Made by a program: the position numbers and the translations under genes
Shown: piece after piece, positions 18,098 through 26,862 of the stretch
How positions within the stretch are numbered: position 1 is the stretch's first letter
Layout: every line of letters begins with the position of its first letter
The notes under the pieces: model-generated
The model's database searches: none
Told to the model about the DNA's origin: nothing
What the model saw: only the letters and a program-made list of their open reading frames with translations
Source of the DNA: Methylorubrum suomiense
Lineage (GTDB): Bacteria > Pseudomonadota > Alphaproteobacteria > Rhizobiales > Beijerinckiaceae
Assembly: GCF_022179765.1 (NCBI RefSeq)
Contig: NZ_BPRE01000006.1
Span: forward strand, 124,001 to 188,000
Length of the DNA stretch: 64,000 nt
Direction of reading: 5' to 3'

Positions 18098-19024
18098 ATG
18101 CGCGCGCTCCTCCTCGTCCTCCTGCTCTCGGCCGTTTCGGCGGCGATGCCCGCGCTCGCGCAGGTGCGCGGCGTCGAGCTGCGGGTGCCCCGCGCCTTCG
18201 GCTACTTCCTCGGCGATCTCGTTCCGGTGCAGGCCGACATCCGGGTCGATCCCGGTTTCACGCTGCAGCGCCCCTCGCTGCCGAAGCCCGGCCCGGTCAC
18301 CTACTGGCTCGACCTGCGCTCGGTCGCGATCGAGGAGCGGCGCGAGGGCGACGCGACCCTGATCCGCCTGCGCCTGACCTATCAGAGCTTCTACGCGGCG
18401 CTGGATTCCCGCACCCTCGAAGTGCCGGGCTTCCCCGTGACGATCCAGAGCGACGGCCAAGAGGGGCTCACCACCGCGACCGTACAAGTGCCCGCCTGGA
18501 AGCTCGGCGTCTCCCCCCTGCGCGAGGTGCAGCCCGAACGGCGCGACGATCCGGCCGAGTACCTGCTCCCGGACGGACGCGCCCCGCGCCTCGATCCAAA
18601 CCCCGCGACCGCCGCCGCGCTGACCCTCCTGGCGCTCGCCGCCCTCGCCCTGGTGCCGCTCGCCCGCGACCGGGCATGGGGGATCTTCGCGCCTCGGCGC
18701 GGGCGGCCCTTCGCCCTCGGCCTCAAGGCCCTGCGCCGGACGCGGCGGAAGACGGCGGGCGATGCGCGCGATCGCGAGGCGCTCCTCGTCCTGCACCGGG
18801 CCGTCGACGCCACCGCCGGCCGCCGGGTGCTCGCTGACGATCTGCCGCTGTTCCTCGACCGGCACCCCGCCTTCCGGGGTCAGGCGGACGACCTTGCACG
18901 CTTCTTCGCGGCGTCGCGGCGCGCGTTTTTCGGCCGGGAGACGGAGGCCGCCGCCCGGACCCTGCCGCTGCCCGAGATCGAGACCCTGCTCGCCCGCCTC
19001 GCCGCCGCGGAACGGAGCGCCTGA
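18098..19024 (+). CDS. mxaA: Methanol dehydrogenase calcium-insertion protein MxaA
   Basis: A 308-residue protein with an N-terminal signal or anchor (MRALLLVLLLSAVSAAMPALA) and a membrane helix near residues 195-215 (AAALTLLALAALALVPLA), leaving a periplasmic domain and a cytoplasmic C-terminal part rich in Arg. MxaA, MxaK and MxaL are reported to be needed for calcium insertion into methanol dehydrogenase. The ATG at 18098 follows the mxaS stop by two bases, and mxaC starts on the base after its stop. Confidence 0.9.
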   Translation: MRALLLVLLLSAVSAAMPALAQVRGVELRVPRAFGYFLGDLVPVQADIRVDPGFTLQRPSLPKPGPVTYWLDLRSVAIEERREGDATLIRLRLTYQSFYAALDSRTLEVPGFPVTIQSDGQEGLTTATVQVPAWKLGVSPLREVQPERRDDPAEYLLPDGRAPRLDPNPATAAALTLLALAALALVPLARDRAWGIFAPRRGRPFALGLKALRRTRRKTAGDARDREALLVLHRAVDATAGRRVLADDLPLFLDRHPAFRGQADDLARFFAASRRAFFGRETEAAARTLPLPEIETLLARLAAAERSA

Positions 19025-20092
19025 ATGGGCGGGATCCTGCCGCCTCTCGGCGTGGCGACGCCCTGGCTCCTCTGGCTGCTGCCGCTGGCGCTGCTGCCGC
19101 TGCTGCGCTCGGCCACCCGGCGCAGCGCGATCTCGGCGGTCTCGGCCGCCCCCGCAGATCCGCTCTCGGCGGCCTTGAACGCGATGTTGACGGGCGCGGG
19201 CATCCTGGCGCTCGCCGGCCTCATCCTCGCGCTCGCCGGCCCCTACCGAGCCGGCGAGAGCGTAACCCGCACCGGCATCGGCGCCCAGATCTCGATGCTG
19301 ATCGACCGCTCGGGCAGCATGAACGAGACCTTCGCCGGCCGGCAGCCCTCGGGCGCGGAGGAATCGAAGGCGGCGGCCTCGCGCCGCATTCTTGGGGCCT
19401 TCGTCGGCGAGCGCGCCTACGATCTCTTCGCCGTCACCGCCTTCTCCACGGCGCCGATGCTGGTGATGCCGATGACCGACCGGCGCGACGCCGTGCGCGC
19501 GGCGATCGCGGCGATCGACCGTCCGGGCCTCGACTACACCAACGTCGCGCGCGGGCTCGGTATGGCGCTGTCGCAGTTCGGCCCCTCCGCGCCCGGCGTG
19601 TCCCGCGCGCTGTTGCTGGTCTCGGACGGGGCGGCGGTGATCGATCCGCGCATCCAGGCGCAGCTCCGGGCCGAGTTCGCCAAGGTGCGCCCGAACCTCT
19701 ACTGGCTGTTCCTGCGCACCAAGGGCTCCCCCTCGATCCACGACAAACCGGCGGGGGAGGACACGCCCCAGGCCGCGCCGGAGCGCCATCTCGACCTGTT
19801 CTTCAAGAGTCTCGCCGTGCCCTATCGCGCCTTCGAGGCGGAGGGCGCCGAGGCCGTGGCCGGCGCCGTCCGCCAGATCGAGGCGCTGGAGCGCGATCCG
19901 ATCCCCTACACCGAGATCCGACCCCGCCGGGATCTCACCGGCCCCGCCTACGCGCTCGCCGCCTTCGGACTGCTCCTGCTCGTTCTCGCCAAGCTCGCCG
20001 AGGCCGATTTCCGGACGGTCGCGCCGCGCGGCGACAGCGCGCAGGTCCGGCCGACGGAGCGAGACCCGGTGGAGCGGAGGAACGCCGCATGA
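19025..20092 (+). CDS. mxaC: VWA-domain membrane protein MxaC
   Basis: A 355-residue protein with two N-terminal membrane helices (about 11-30 and 56-73), a von Willebrand A domain with the MIDAS motif DRSGS (94-98), and a C-terminal helix (GPAYALAAFGLLLLVLAKLA). This is the BatA/BatB-like layout that works with MoxR ATPases. In the mxa system it is part of the calcium/assembly module. The mxaK start overlaps its stop (ATGA). Confidence 0.92.
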   Translation: MGGILPPLGVATPWLLWLLPLALLPLLRSATRRSAISAVSAAPADPLSAALNAMLTGAGILALAGLILALAGPYRAGESVTRTGIGAQISMLIDRSGSMNETFAGRQPSGAEESKAAASRRILGAFVGERAYDLFAVTAFSTAPMLVMPMTDRRDAVRAAIAAIDRPGLDYTNVARGLGMALSQFGPSAPGVSRALLLVSDGAAVIDPRIQAQLRAEFAKVRPNLYWLFLRTKGSPSIHDKPAGEDTPQAAPERHLDLFFKSLAVPYRAFEAEGAEAVAGAVRQIEALERDPIPYTEIRPRRDLTGPAYALAAFGLLLLVLAKLAEADFRTVAPRGDSAQVRPTERDPVERRNAA

Positions 20093-20730
20093 CGCCGCCC
20101 GCCCGCTCGCAACCGATCCCCCTGCAAGCCGCCCCCTCCCGGCGCGGAGGTCTGGCCGCCATTCTCGGCACCGGATGGCGGGCGATCCGGCCGCACCTGC
20201 TCGTCCTGCTGCCGATCCTGCTGTTGGCGGGCGCGGTCGCGACGGGCGTCTCGGCCTGGAACGCCGTACGGACCAACACGCGCATCGCGGCGTTGGAAGC
20301 GGGGCGTGACGAGATCGTATCGCCGGACGATCCCACCGCGCTTCTGGTCGCGCGAGCGACGTTCCTGGCGGCGCGCGACCGGCTGGACGAGGCCGAGCCG
20401 CTGCTGGACGGCCTCGACCGGCGCGGCGCCACCGACGCCGCTTCCCGGGTGCGGTACGTGCGCGCCAACGCCCGCCTGCGCAAAGCCTTCGACCTGATCG
20501 GGCGGGGCGATCTCGACAGGGCCGGCCCGCAGGTGACGCTGGCGCGCCAGGATTACCGCCGGGCGCTCCAGGCCCGGCCGGATTTCTGGGACGCGAAGTT
20601 CAATTTCGACGTGGCCTCGCGGCTGATCCGCGACTTCCCGGAATTCGATCGCAAGTTCGGCGACGAGCTGAAGGCCGAGCCGAAGCAGATCTGGACCGAC
20701 ATCCCCGGCCAGCCCAGGGGTGGACCATGA
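20089..20730 (+). CDS. mxaK: Methanol oxidation accessory protein MxaK
   Basis: A 213-residue protein with one membrane helix (about 41-60, LLVLLPILLLAGAVATGVSA) and a following alpha-helical, TPR-like region (repeated ARATFLAARDRLDEAEPLL patterns). MxaK is linked with MxaA and MxaL to calcium insertion. It overlaps both neighbours by four bases (ATGA at each end), indicating tight translational coupling of C-K-L. Confidence 0.88.
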   Translation: MTPPARSQPIPLQAAPSRRGGLAAILGTGWRAIRPHLLVLLPILLLAGAVATGVSAWNAVRTNTRIAALEAGRDEIVSPDDPTALLVARATFLAARDRLDEAEPLLDGLDRRGATDAASRVRYVRANARLRKAFDLIGRGDLDRAGPQVTLARQDYRRALQARPDFWDAKFNFDVASRLIRDFPEFDRKFGDELKAEPKQIWTDIPGQPRGGP

Positions 20731-21746
20731 CATCGCGGCCCGAGACATCGCGGCCGATGAACCCGCTGCATCACCTGCCGCTCCGAAGGAACCTGCGCGA
20801 CCGCCGCTTCCAGGCGCTCGCCGCCGCCCTCGCGCTCGCGCTCGCCGCCGCCCTCGCCGGACCCGTGGCGCTGATCCGATCGGGGGCCGCGGTGCTCGCG
20901 GTCGTCGACATCACCGGCAGCATGAACGTGCGCGACTACGCACTCGAAGGGAAACCGGCGAGTCGGCTCGACATCGCCAAGGCCGCCCTGCGCCGGATGG
21001 TGTCGGAACTGCCCTGCGGCTCGCGCCTCGCCCTCGCTCTGTTCACCGAGCGGCGTCCGTTCCTGCTGTTCGCGCCGATCGAGGTCTGCGCCGATTTCGC
21101 CCCCCTCGACGGCGCCCTGGCCGGCCTCGACTGGCGCATGGCCTGGGAGGGCGACAGCCGCGTCAGCGCCGGGCTGCACCGCGCCATCGCCATGGCGGGC
21201 GAACTCGACACCGACCTCCTCTTCATCACCGACGGGCAGGAGACGCCGCCGCTGCCCTCGACCGGTCTGCCCCCCTTCGACGGGCGGCCGGGCGCCGTGC
21301 GCGGCCTCATCGTCGGTGCCGGGGGATACGGGCTGTCGCCGATCCCGAAATACAACGACCGCGGTCGCGAAGCCGGCTTCTTCGGCGAAACCGACGTCAG
21401 CCAGGAGAACCGCTTCGGCCCCCCGCCGGCGGATGCGGAATCGCGCGAGGGCTACAATCCGCGCAACGCACCGTTCGGTGCCTCCGCGGCCAAGGGCACC
21501 GAGCACCTCTCGTCCGTACGCGAGCCGCATCTCAAGGCCCTCGCCGCCCAAACCGGACTCGCCTACGTCCATCTCGACGGGCCGGACGGCCTCGCCGCCG
21601 CGCTCGGCTCAGCCGCGACGCCCCGCCCGCTCCCCGGTCAGATCGACCCGCGGCCCCTTCTCGGCGGGCTCGCCCTGGCGCTGGCGCTGTCGGCCTTCCT
21701 GGCGGGCCTGGTTCCGGCCCGCTTCCTTCGCCCCAGCAGGATGTAA
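20727..21746 (+). CDS. mxaL: VWA-domain protein MxaL
   Basis: A 339-residue protein with an N-terminal membrane helix (ALAAALALALAAALAGPVAL), a VWA domain with MIDAS motif DITGS (61-65), and a C-terminal helix near residue 315. It is the second VWA protein of the operon and is implicated in calcium insertion with MxaA and MxaK. It starts within the mxaK stop. mxaD follows after three bases. Confidence 0.9.
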   Translation: MTSRPETSRPMNPLHHLPLRRNLRDRRFQALAAALALALAAALAGPVALIRSGAAVLAVVDITGSMNVRDYALEGKPASRLDIAKAALRRMVSELPCGSRLALALFTERRPFLLFAPIEVCADFAPLDGALAGLDWRMAWEGDSRVSAGLHRAIAMAGELDTDLLFITDGQETPPLPSTGLPPFDGRPGAVRGLIVGAGGYGLSPIPKYNDRGREAGFFGETDVSQENRFGPPPADAESREGYNPRNAPFGASAAKGTEHLSSVREPHLKALAAQTGLAYVHLDGPDGLAAALGSAATPRPLPGQIDPRPLLGGLALALALSAFLAGLVPARFLRPSRM

Positions 21747-21749
21747 CGC

Positions 21750-22301
21750 ATGCGTCTCTCCCACCTCGCTCGTCCAGCGACCTTTGCTCTGGTGCTCGCC
21801 GCCACAATGGCGCTCGCCCACGGCCCGACCCCGCAGAAGGTGAATCAGTCGATCGCGATCAAGGCCAGCCCCGACGCGGTCTGGAAGGTCGCGGGCGATT
21901 TTGCCGGCATCGGCCGGTGGCACCCGGGCGTCGCCAAGGCCACGGGCGAGGGCGGCAACAAGGAGGGCGCCGGCCGCACCCTGACGCTGAAGACCGGCGG
22001 CACGCTGAAGGAGGGCTTGGACGAGTGGAAAGGGGAGGCGCGGAGCTATTCCTACCGCATGTCGGGAGAGCCGGATCTGAAGGCGCTGCCGGTCTCCTCC
22101 TACTCGGCCACCCTGACGGTCTCACCCGACGGCGACGGCGCCAAGGTCGAGTGGATGGGCCGGTTCTACCGCGGCGACACCGGCAACGAGCCGCCGGACA
22201 CGCTCAGCGACGAGGCCGGCCGCGAGGCGATGAACCGCTTCTTCGCGGAAGGGCTCAAGGGCCTCAAGGCCGCCGCGGAGGGGGGCAAGGCCACGCAATG
22301 A
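21750..22301 (+). CDS. mxaD: SRPBCC-family periplasmic protein MxaD
   Basis: A 183-residue exported protein; the N-terminal 22 residues are signal-like (FALVLAATMALA). The mature part follows the SRPBCC (START-like) pattern: INQSIAIKASPDAVWKV-type strand and helix, then FAGIGRWHPGV. MxaD is reported to help the interaction of methanol dehydrogenase with cytochrome cL. It overlaps mxaE by four bases. Confidence 0.88.
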   Translation: MRLSHLARPATFALVLAATMALAHGPTPQKVNQSIAIKASPDAVWKVAGDFAGIGRWHPGVAKATGEGGNKEGAGRTLTLKTGGTLKEGLDEWKGEARSYSYRMSGEPDLKALPVSSYSATLTVSPDGDGAKVEWMGRFYRGDTGNEPPDTLSDEAGREAMNRFFAEGLKGLKAAAEGGKATQ

Positions 22302-23275
22302 CCGGCCCGGCGCAGCTTCTCGTCGCGCTTCTTCTCCTCGGCGGCGGCGGGCCCGCCTGGGCCGGCACGGTCTGGGTCGTGAGCCAGCAGGGTGCCCGGC
22401 TGTCGCGGATCGAGGCGGGCGCCGGGACGGTCGCCGGTCCGACCGCCGTGTCGGCAGCCCCGGCCACGGTCGCGGCGGGCGGGGGACTCCTGTTCCTCAG
22501 CCATCCCGACGGGCACGCGATCACGGTGGCCGAGGCCGCGTCGGGCCGCGTGCTGCGGCGCCTGCCCTATGCCGGCCAAGTCTTCGGCCTCGCGGCCGCA
22601 CCGGACGGCAGGACCGTGTTCGCCACCGACTGGTCGGGCCACCGGGTCGACCGGATCGCCGCCGCCGATGGCCGGGTCGAGGCTTCGGCCCCCACCGGGC
22701 GCGATCCGGCCCATCTCGTCCTCGACCGAGCCGGGCGCCTGTTCGTCGCCGACCGGGAGAGCCGGCAGGTCAGCGTGATCGATGCCGCCCGGATGGAGCG
22801 CGTCGCGACGATTCCCGTCGGCGAGGCACCCTTCGCCCTGGCGCTCGACCCGGCGGAAAGCCGCCTCTACGTCGGCAACGTGCGCAGCAACGATCTCACG
22901 GTGATCGACACCGCCGGGCTCAAATCGATCGCGACGGTGCCGGCGGGCGCCATGCCCTACGGCGTCGCCGTGAGCCCGGACGGGGCACGGGTGCTGGTGA
23001 CCAACCAGGGGGCCGGGACCGTGACCGTGCTCGACGCGTCGTCCCTGACGATCGCGGCGACGGTCGGCGTCGGGCGCTATCCCGAGGGGATCGTGGCGAC
23101 GGAGACAGGCCCAGGACCGAGGGCCTACGTGGCCAACTGGTTCTCCGACGACGTGACGGTGATCGACCTCGCCACGCTCCAGGCGGTCGCCCGGCTTCCC
23201 GTGGCCGAGGGGCCGCGCAGTCTCGTCACCGTCAAAGATGCCCCGGGACATCCGTCGGGGGAGGGCGGCCAATGA
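22298..23275 (+). CDS. mxaE: YVTN-type beta-propeller protein MxaE
   Basis: A 325-residue exported protein (signal GPAQLLVALLLLGGGGPAWA) built of seven-bladed propeller repeats; several blades show the RLYVGNVRSNDLTVID pattern typical of YVTN/NHL propellers. Its role in methanol oxidation is not established. Coupled to mxaD upstream and mxaH downstream by ATGA overlaps. Confidence 0.87.
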   Translation: MTGPAQLLVALLLLGGGGPAWAGTVWVVSQQGARLSRIEAGAGTVAGPTAVSAAPATVAAGGGLLFLSHPDGHAITVAEAASGRVLRRLPYAGQVFGLAAAPDGRTVFATDWSGHRVDRIAAADGRVEASAPTGRDPAHLVLDRAGRLFVADRESRQVSVIDAARMERVATIPVGEAPFALALDPAESRLYVGNVRSNDLTVIDTAGLKSIATVPAGAMPYGVAVSPDGARVLVTNQGAGTVTVLDASSLTIAATVGVGRYPEGIVATETGPGPRAYVANWFSDDVTVIDLATLQAVARLPVAEGPRSLVTVKDAPGHPSGEGGQ

Positions 23276-23763
23276 GGCGCGCTTTCCTCCTCACGACCTT
23301 GCTGCTCGCCGCCTGCGGCAGCGAGGAGCCCCGCGAGGAGAGCCAATCGGTGGTCGCCCGCACCGCCGAGGGCGACCTCCCCGGTTGGCTCACCCCGACC
23401 GACGGCACCGATCCGGCCCGCTGGCTCGCCGGCCGCGAAGCGGGGCATCCGCTCCCCGACGACGCCCCCGAGGTCGCGGCGATGCGCGCCTCGCTCAAGG
23501 CAGCCCGGACCGGCTTCGTCGAGGATCCGCGCATGATGGCCAACCGCACCGTTCAGCTCGGCCAGATGCTCGCCGAGATCGGCAAGACCGAATCCTATCG
23601 CAGCCTGATCGACGGCCTCGGCGGCATCGCGTTGCCGCGGGGACGCCACAAGAGCCTCTACGGCGAGATGGTTCAGCACTATTACAACGCCCGTGCCCAG
23701 GGGGCCGACCATGACGGCGCCCTGGCCCAGCTTGCCTCCCGCGAGAAGCCAGCCGCTCCGTGA
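23272..23763 (+). CDS. mxaH: Lipoprotein MxaH
   Basis: A 163-residue protein with a lipobox LLAAC (Cys15), so it should be a lipid-anchored periplasmic protein. The remainder is soluble and helical, with a conserved-looking MANRTVQLGQMLAEIGKTES segment. The position between mxaE and mxaB identifies it as MxaH; its function is unknown. The last four bases overlap mxaB (GTGA). Confidence 0.85.
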   Translation: MRRAFLLTTLLLAACGSEEPREESQSVVARTAEGDLPGWLTPTDGTDPARWLAGREAGHPLPDDAPEVAAMRASLKAARTGFVEDPRMMANRTVQLGQMLAEIGKTESYRSLIDGLGGIALPRGRHKSLYGEMVQHYYNARAQGADHDGALAQLASREKPAAP

Positions 23764-24614
23764 CCCTCCGCAAACCCGTCGCCGCCGCTCCCTCCTCCGA
23801 ACCTGCCGCCCAGTTCGCTCCGATGGATGTCGCCCTCTCCGCCGCCCATGCCGCGATCCGCCCCGCCCTCGGGCCTGCCGCGCCGGCCGCCGTGACGGGT
23901 GCCCTCGGGCGTGCGGCCGCCAATACCGGCGATTCCGTCACCGGCCGTATCAACGCGGTGGCGGGCGAGCCCGATGCTCTGCTGATCGTCGACGACCATC
24001 CGATCGTGTTGAGCGGCCTGCGCCGGCTCGCCGAGACCGCCGGTTTCTCGACGGTCCACGAGGCAAGCGACGTCGTCTCGGCCTATCGGCTGTTCCACCG
24101 CCATCGGCCCGGCCTCGTCGTGGCCGATCTCAGCTTCGAGGGCAGCGGCTTGTCCGGCCTGTCGCTGATCCGCCGCATCAAGGCCCTGGAGCCGGAGGCG
24201 CGCATCCTCGCTTTCAGCATGCATGCCGATCCCGTCGTCGTCGCCCGCGCGCTGGAAGGCGGCGCCCTGGGTTTCGCGCTGAAGGATGCGGGCAGCGCGA
24301 CGTTCCTGGAGGCGTTGGCGTCGGTGCGCGCCGGGCGCAGCTCGCTGCCGCACGCCCTCGCCACGGAAGTGGCGATGCTCGACCGCAGCGCACGGCCGGC
24401 GCCCCTCGCCACCCTGAGCGCCCGCGAATTGCAGATCCTCTCGCTGATGAGCCAGGGCAAGTCCTACGAGGCCATCGCCCGAGCCCTCTCGGTGAGCTAC
24501 CGCACCATCGTCAATGCCAGCGCGACCATGCGGGCGAAGCTCGGCGTCGGCTCACGGGCTGGCCTGATCCAGATCGCCGTCGGCCAGCGGGCGGGCGGCG
24601 CGTTCTTCGACTGA
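23760..24614 (+). CDS. mxaB: LuxR-type response regulator MxaB
   Basis: A 284-residue NarL/FixJ-type regulator. The receiver domain spans about residues 74-195, with acidic DD (78-79) and the phosphorylatable Asp123 in VVADLSF; the LuxR-type HTH is at about 218-275 (LSARELQILSLMSQGKSYEAIARAL is split around this core). MxaB controls transcription of methanol oxidation genes. It starts at GTG overlapping mxaH. The first 70 residues are Ala/Pro-rich and not part of either domain; a later start such as ATG 23824 is out of keeping with the coupling but not excluded. Confidence 0.9.
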   Translation: MTLRKPVAAAPSSEPAAQFAPMDVALSAAHAAIRPALGPAAPAAVTGALGRAAANTGDSVTGRINAVAGEPDALLIVDDHPIVLSGLRRLAETAGFSTVHEASDVVSAYRLFHRHRPGLVVADLSFEGSGLSGLSLIRRIKALEPEARILAFSMHADPVVVARALEGGALGFALKDAGSATFLEALASVRAGRSSLPHALATEVAMLDRSARPAPLATLSARELQILSLMSQGKSYEAIARALSVSYRTIVNASATMRAKLGVGSRAGLIQIAVGQRAGGAFFD

Positions 24615-24781
24615 CGTTCCGTGGCCCGGCCGCGAGCGGCGATGAGCCGAGCCGGCGGTGCCCATCGATTCCGGATTTGCACCCGAGCGAGGGGTTATCC
24701 GCCGTCCCCTCTCGGCGGAGAATTGACGCCGGTCGTTATATGGGTGAGAGGAACACATTATAACAGAGGTTAATTTCTCCG

Positions 24782-25330
24782 ATGATCGAAGGGGACATGC
24801 TCGCGGCCACGCTGACGGACATCCGTCGTCGCTTGGCCGATCTTCAGAGCCAGTCCGATCGGATCTCGGAGGAGTTGAGCAAGTTGCGTCTCGCCGAGCG
24901 CTCCTTGGCCGCCATCGTCGAGGGCACGCCCCCGAGTGAGCCCATCGCGGCGATGCCGCAGGGCGACTCGGGTGGCGGTGACGAGGCTCCCCGCGACGAG
25001 GCCCCCCGCGAGGCCCGAACCGGACGGGTGAGCCGCATTCCGCGCGCGAATTCCGCCAAGGGGCGCCTGAGAACGGTCCTGGAGAATGCGGGCCCGCAGG
25101 GTCTGTCGCAGGCCGAGATCGCCCGGCGCCTGCCCGACATCGCTCCGAACACCCTCGCCTCCTATCTCAGCATGATGGTGTCGAGCGGCGAGGCCCTGCG
25201 CAAGGGTGACTTCATCACCGCCCGTCCGGGTCCGCGCGCAAAGGCTCAGACCGAGTCGGACGCGCCGCAGGACGGCACCGTCGCGGACGAGGCTCCGACC
25301 CGGCGATCGAAACGCGCCAGAACGGCGTGA
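24782..25330 (+). CDS. Coiled-coil/winged-helix-like protein of unknown function
   Basis: A 182-residue protein I do not recognise. Residues 10-45 form a predicted coiled coil (TDIRRRLADLQSQSDRISEE and following Leu-rich heptads), residues 50-90 are Glu/Arg/Pro-rich linker, and residues 90-145 look like a winged-helix DNA-binding unit (LSQAEIARRLPDIAPNTLAS, then a wing-like GEALRKGDFITARPG). It resembles helix-turn-helix proteins used as local regulators. Its stop overlaps the start of an MFS permease (GTGA), so it may regulate that gene. The AT-rich segment before it probably holds its promoter. Confidence 0.6.
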   Translation: MIEGDMLAATLTDIRRRLADLQSQSDRISEELSKLRLAERSLAAIVEGTPPSEPIAAMPQGDSGGGDEAPRDEAPREARTGRVSRIPRANSAKGRLRTVLENAGPQGLSQAEIARRLPDIAPNTLASYLSMMVSSGEALRKGDFITARPGPRAKAQTESDAPQDGTVADEAPTRRSKRARTA

Positions 25331-26658
25331 AGCCCGTCCCGCTTCAAGTAGGATCGGCCTCCGCCGGCACGGACACGGCCGGTGCGGCGTCCCGCAAGGC
25401 GGCGCGCCGGCTGCTGCCGTTCCTGATGCTGTGCTACTTCTGCGCCTATCTCGACCGGGTGAATGTGAGCTTCGCCGCGCTCACGATGAACCGCGACCTC
25501 GGCCTGTCGGCCTCCGCCTACGGCTTCGGCGCGGGGTTGTTCTTTCTCGGCTACGTCGCCTTCGAGATTCCGAGCAATCTGATCCTGGAGCGGGTGGGGG
25601 CGCGGCTCTGGATCGCGCGGATCATGGTGACGTGGTCGCTCATCTCGGGCGCCACCGCCTTCGTCACGGGCGAGACCACGTTCTCTCTCGCGCGCCTCGC
25701 ACTGGGCTTGGCGGAAGCCGGGTTCTTCCCCGGCATCATTTTCTATCTCACCCTGTGGTTTCCCGCGGAGCAGCGGGGGCGGATCATCGGGACTTTCATG
25801 GTGGCGGTGCCGCTCTCGGCGGCGGTCGGCGGCCCGGTCTCGGGCCTGATCCTCACCGCGACCGACGGCGCGCTCGGGCTTGCCGGCTGGCAATGGCTCT
25901 ACCTGATCGAGGCGGCGCCGAGCCTCGTCCTCGGCGTCTTGACGCTCACCGTGCTGACCGACCGGCCGGCGGATGCCGCATGGCTGACGCCGGCCGAGCG
26001 GACCGCGCTCGCGGCGCGCCTCGCCGCGGATGCGCGACCGGATGCGGCCGAGCCCCGGGAGCATCTGCGGGCATCGCGATTGTCAGCGCTGCGGCAGCCG
26101 CGCCTCTTGGGCTTGGCGCTGGTCTATTTCGGGCTCAGCACCGGGCTCTACGCCGTCGGCCTCTGGCTCCCGCAGATCGTCGCGGGATTCGGTCTCGCCC
26201 CCCTCGCCACCGGTCTCGTCAGCGCGCTGCCCTATTGCGCCGCCGCCGCCGTGATGGTGCCCTGGACCCGGCGCTCGGACGCGACCGGCGAACGGGCGTG
26301 GCATACCGGCGGACCGGCGATCTTGGCCGGGATCGCCCTCGTCGCGGCGAGCCAAGCACCGGGCCCTCTGGTCTCGATTCTGGCGCTCAGCGCGGCGAGC
26401 ATGGGCGTGTTCGCCGCGCTTCCGACCTTCTGGACGTTGCCGACCACGCTTCTCGATGCCCGGGCGGCAGCCGGCGGCATCGCCCTCGTCAACGCGGTGG
26501 GCGGGCTCGGCGGCTTCGTCGGTCCCGCCCTGATGGGCTGGATCCGGGACGCGACCGGCCGGTTCGACCATGCCCTCGCCGCGGTGGGTCTGTTGCTCGT
26601 CGCCACCGGCCTCTTCGCGGCCCGGCTCGGGCGCGGGTTGAGGAAACCCGCAGCCTGA
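25327..26658 (+). CDS. MFS permease, anion:cation symporter type
   Basis: A 443-residue protein with twelve membrane helices. The start LLPFLMLCYFCAYLDRVNVS and the following NRDLGLSASAYGFGAGLFF are signature stretches of the ACS family (tartrate, galactonate, phthalate and related organic anion permeases). It starts at GTG within the stop of the preceding gene. The mdc operon converges on it with the repeat at 26749 between them. A dicarboxylate such as tartrate or malonate is a plausible substrate but cannot be read from sequence. Confidence 0.83.
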   Translation: MKPVPLQVGSASAGTDTAGAASRKAARRLLPFLMLCYFCAYLDRVNVSFAALTMNRDLGLSASAYGFGAGLFFLGYVAFEIPSNLILERVGARLWIARIMVTWSLISGATAFVTGETTFSLARLALGLAEAGFFPGIIFYLTLWFPAEQRGRIIGTFMVAVPLSAAVGGPVSGLILTATDGALGLAGWQWLYLIEAAPSLVLGVLTLTVLTDRPADAAWLTPAERTALAARLAADARPDAAEPREHLRASRLSALRQPRLLGLALVYFGLSTGLYAVGLWLPQIVAGFGLAPLATGLVSALPYCAAAAVMVPWTRRSDATGERAWHTGGPAILAGIALVAASQAPGPLVSILALSAASMGVFAALPTFWTLPTTLLDARAAAGGIALVNAVGGLGGFVGPALMGWIRDATGRFDHALAAVGLLLVATGLFAARLGRGLRKPAA

Positions 26659-26748
26659 GGCGGCGCTCGGGCCGAGTGAAGCGCCCTGGGTTTCGGATCC
26701 AGGACGGTTCTCCAAGATCCGGTGCCGCATCGGCTTCGTTGAAGAGCC

Positions 26749-26862
26749 GGCCGATGCCTAGAGCATCGGCCCGAAAGGTGGGAGCCGGCTTTCGAAAAAA
26801 GCCGATGCGTCACAATAACCTAGAGCATCGTGCCGGATCCGATATCCGACACGATGCTCTAG
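26749..26862. repeat. Composite alpha-beta palindromic element, locus A
   Basis: Contains GCCGATGC-CTAGA-GCATCGGC (26750-26770), a beta unit with AAAGGTGGGAGCCGGCTTTC, the linker GTCACAATAACCTAG, and an alpha palindrome with 19-base arms (26820-26838 and 26844-26862) that differ at one position. The alpha palindrome ends in CTAG, whose TAG on the minus strand is the mdcH stop codon. Related copies lie at 54699-54793 and 57145-57269. Read from the minus strand the order is alpha then beta, as in the second locus. Confidence 0.8.
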
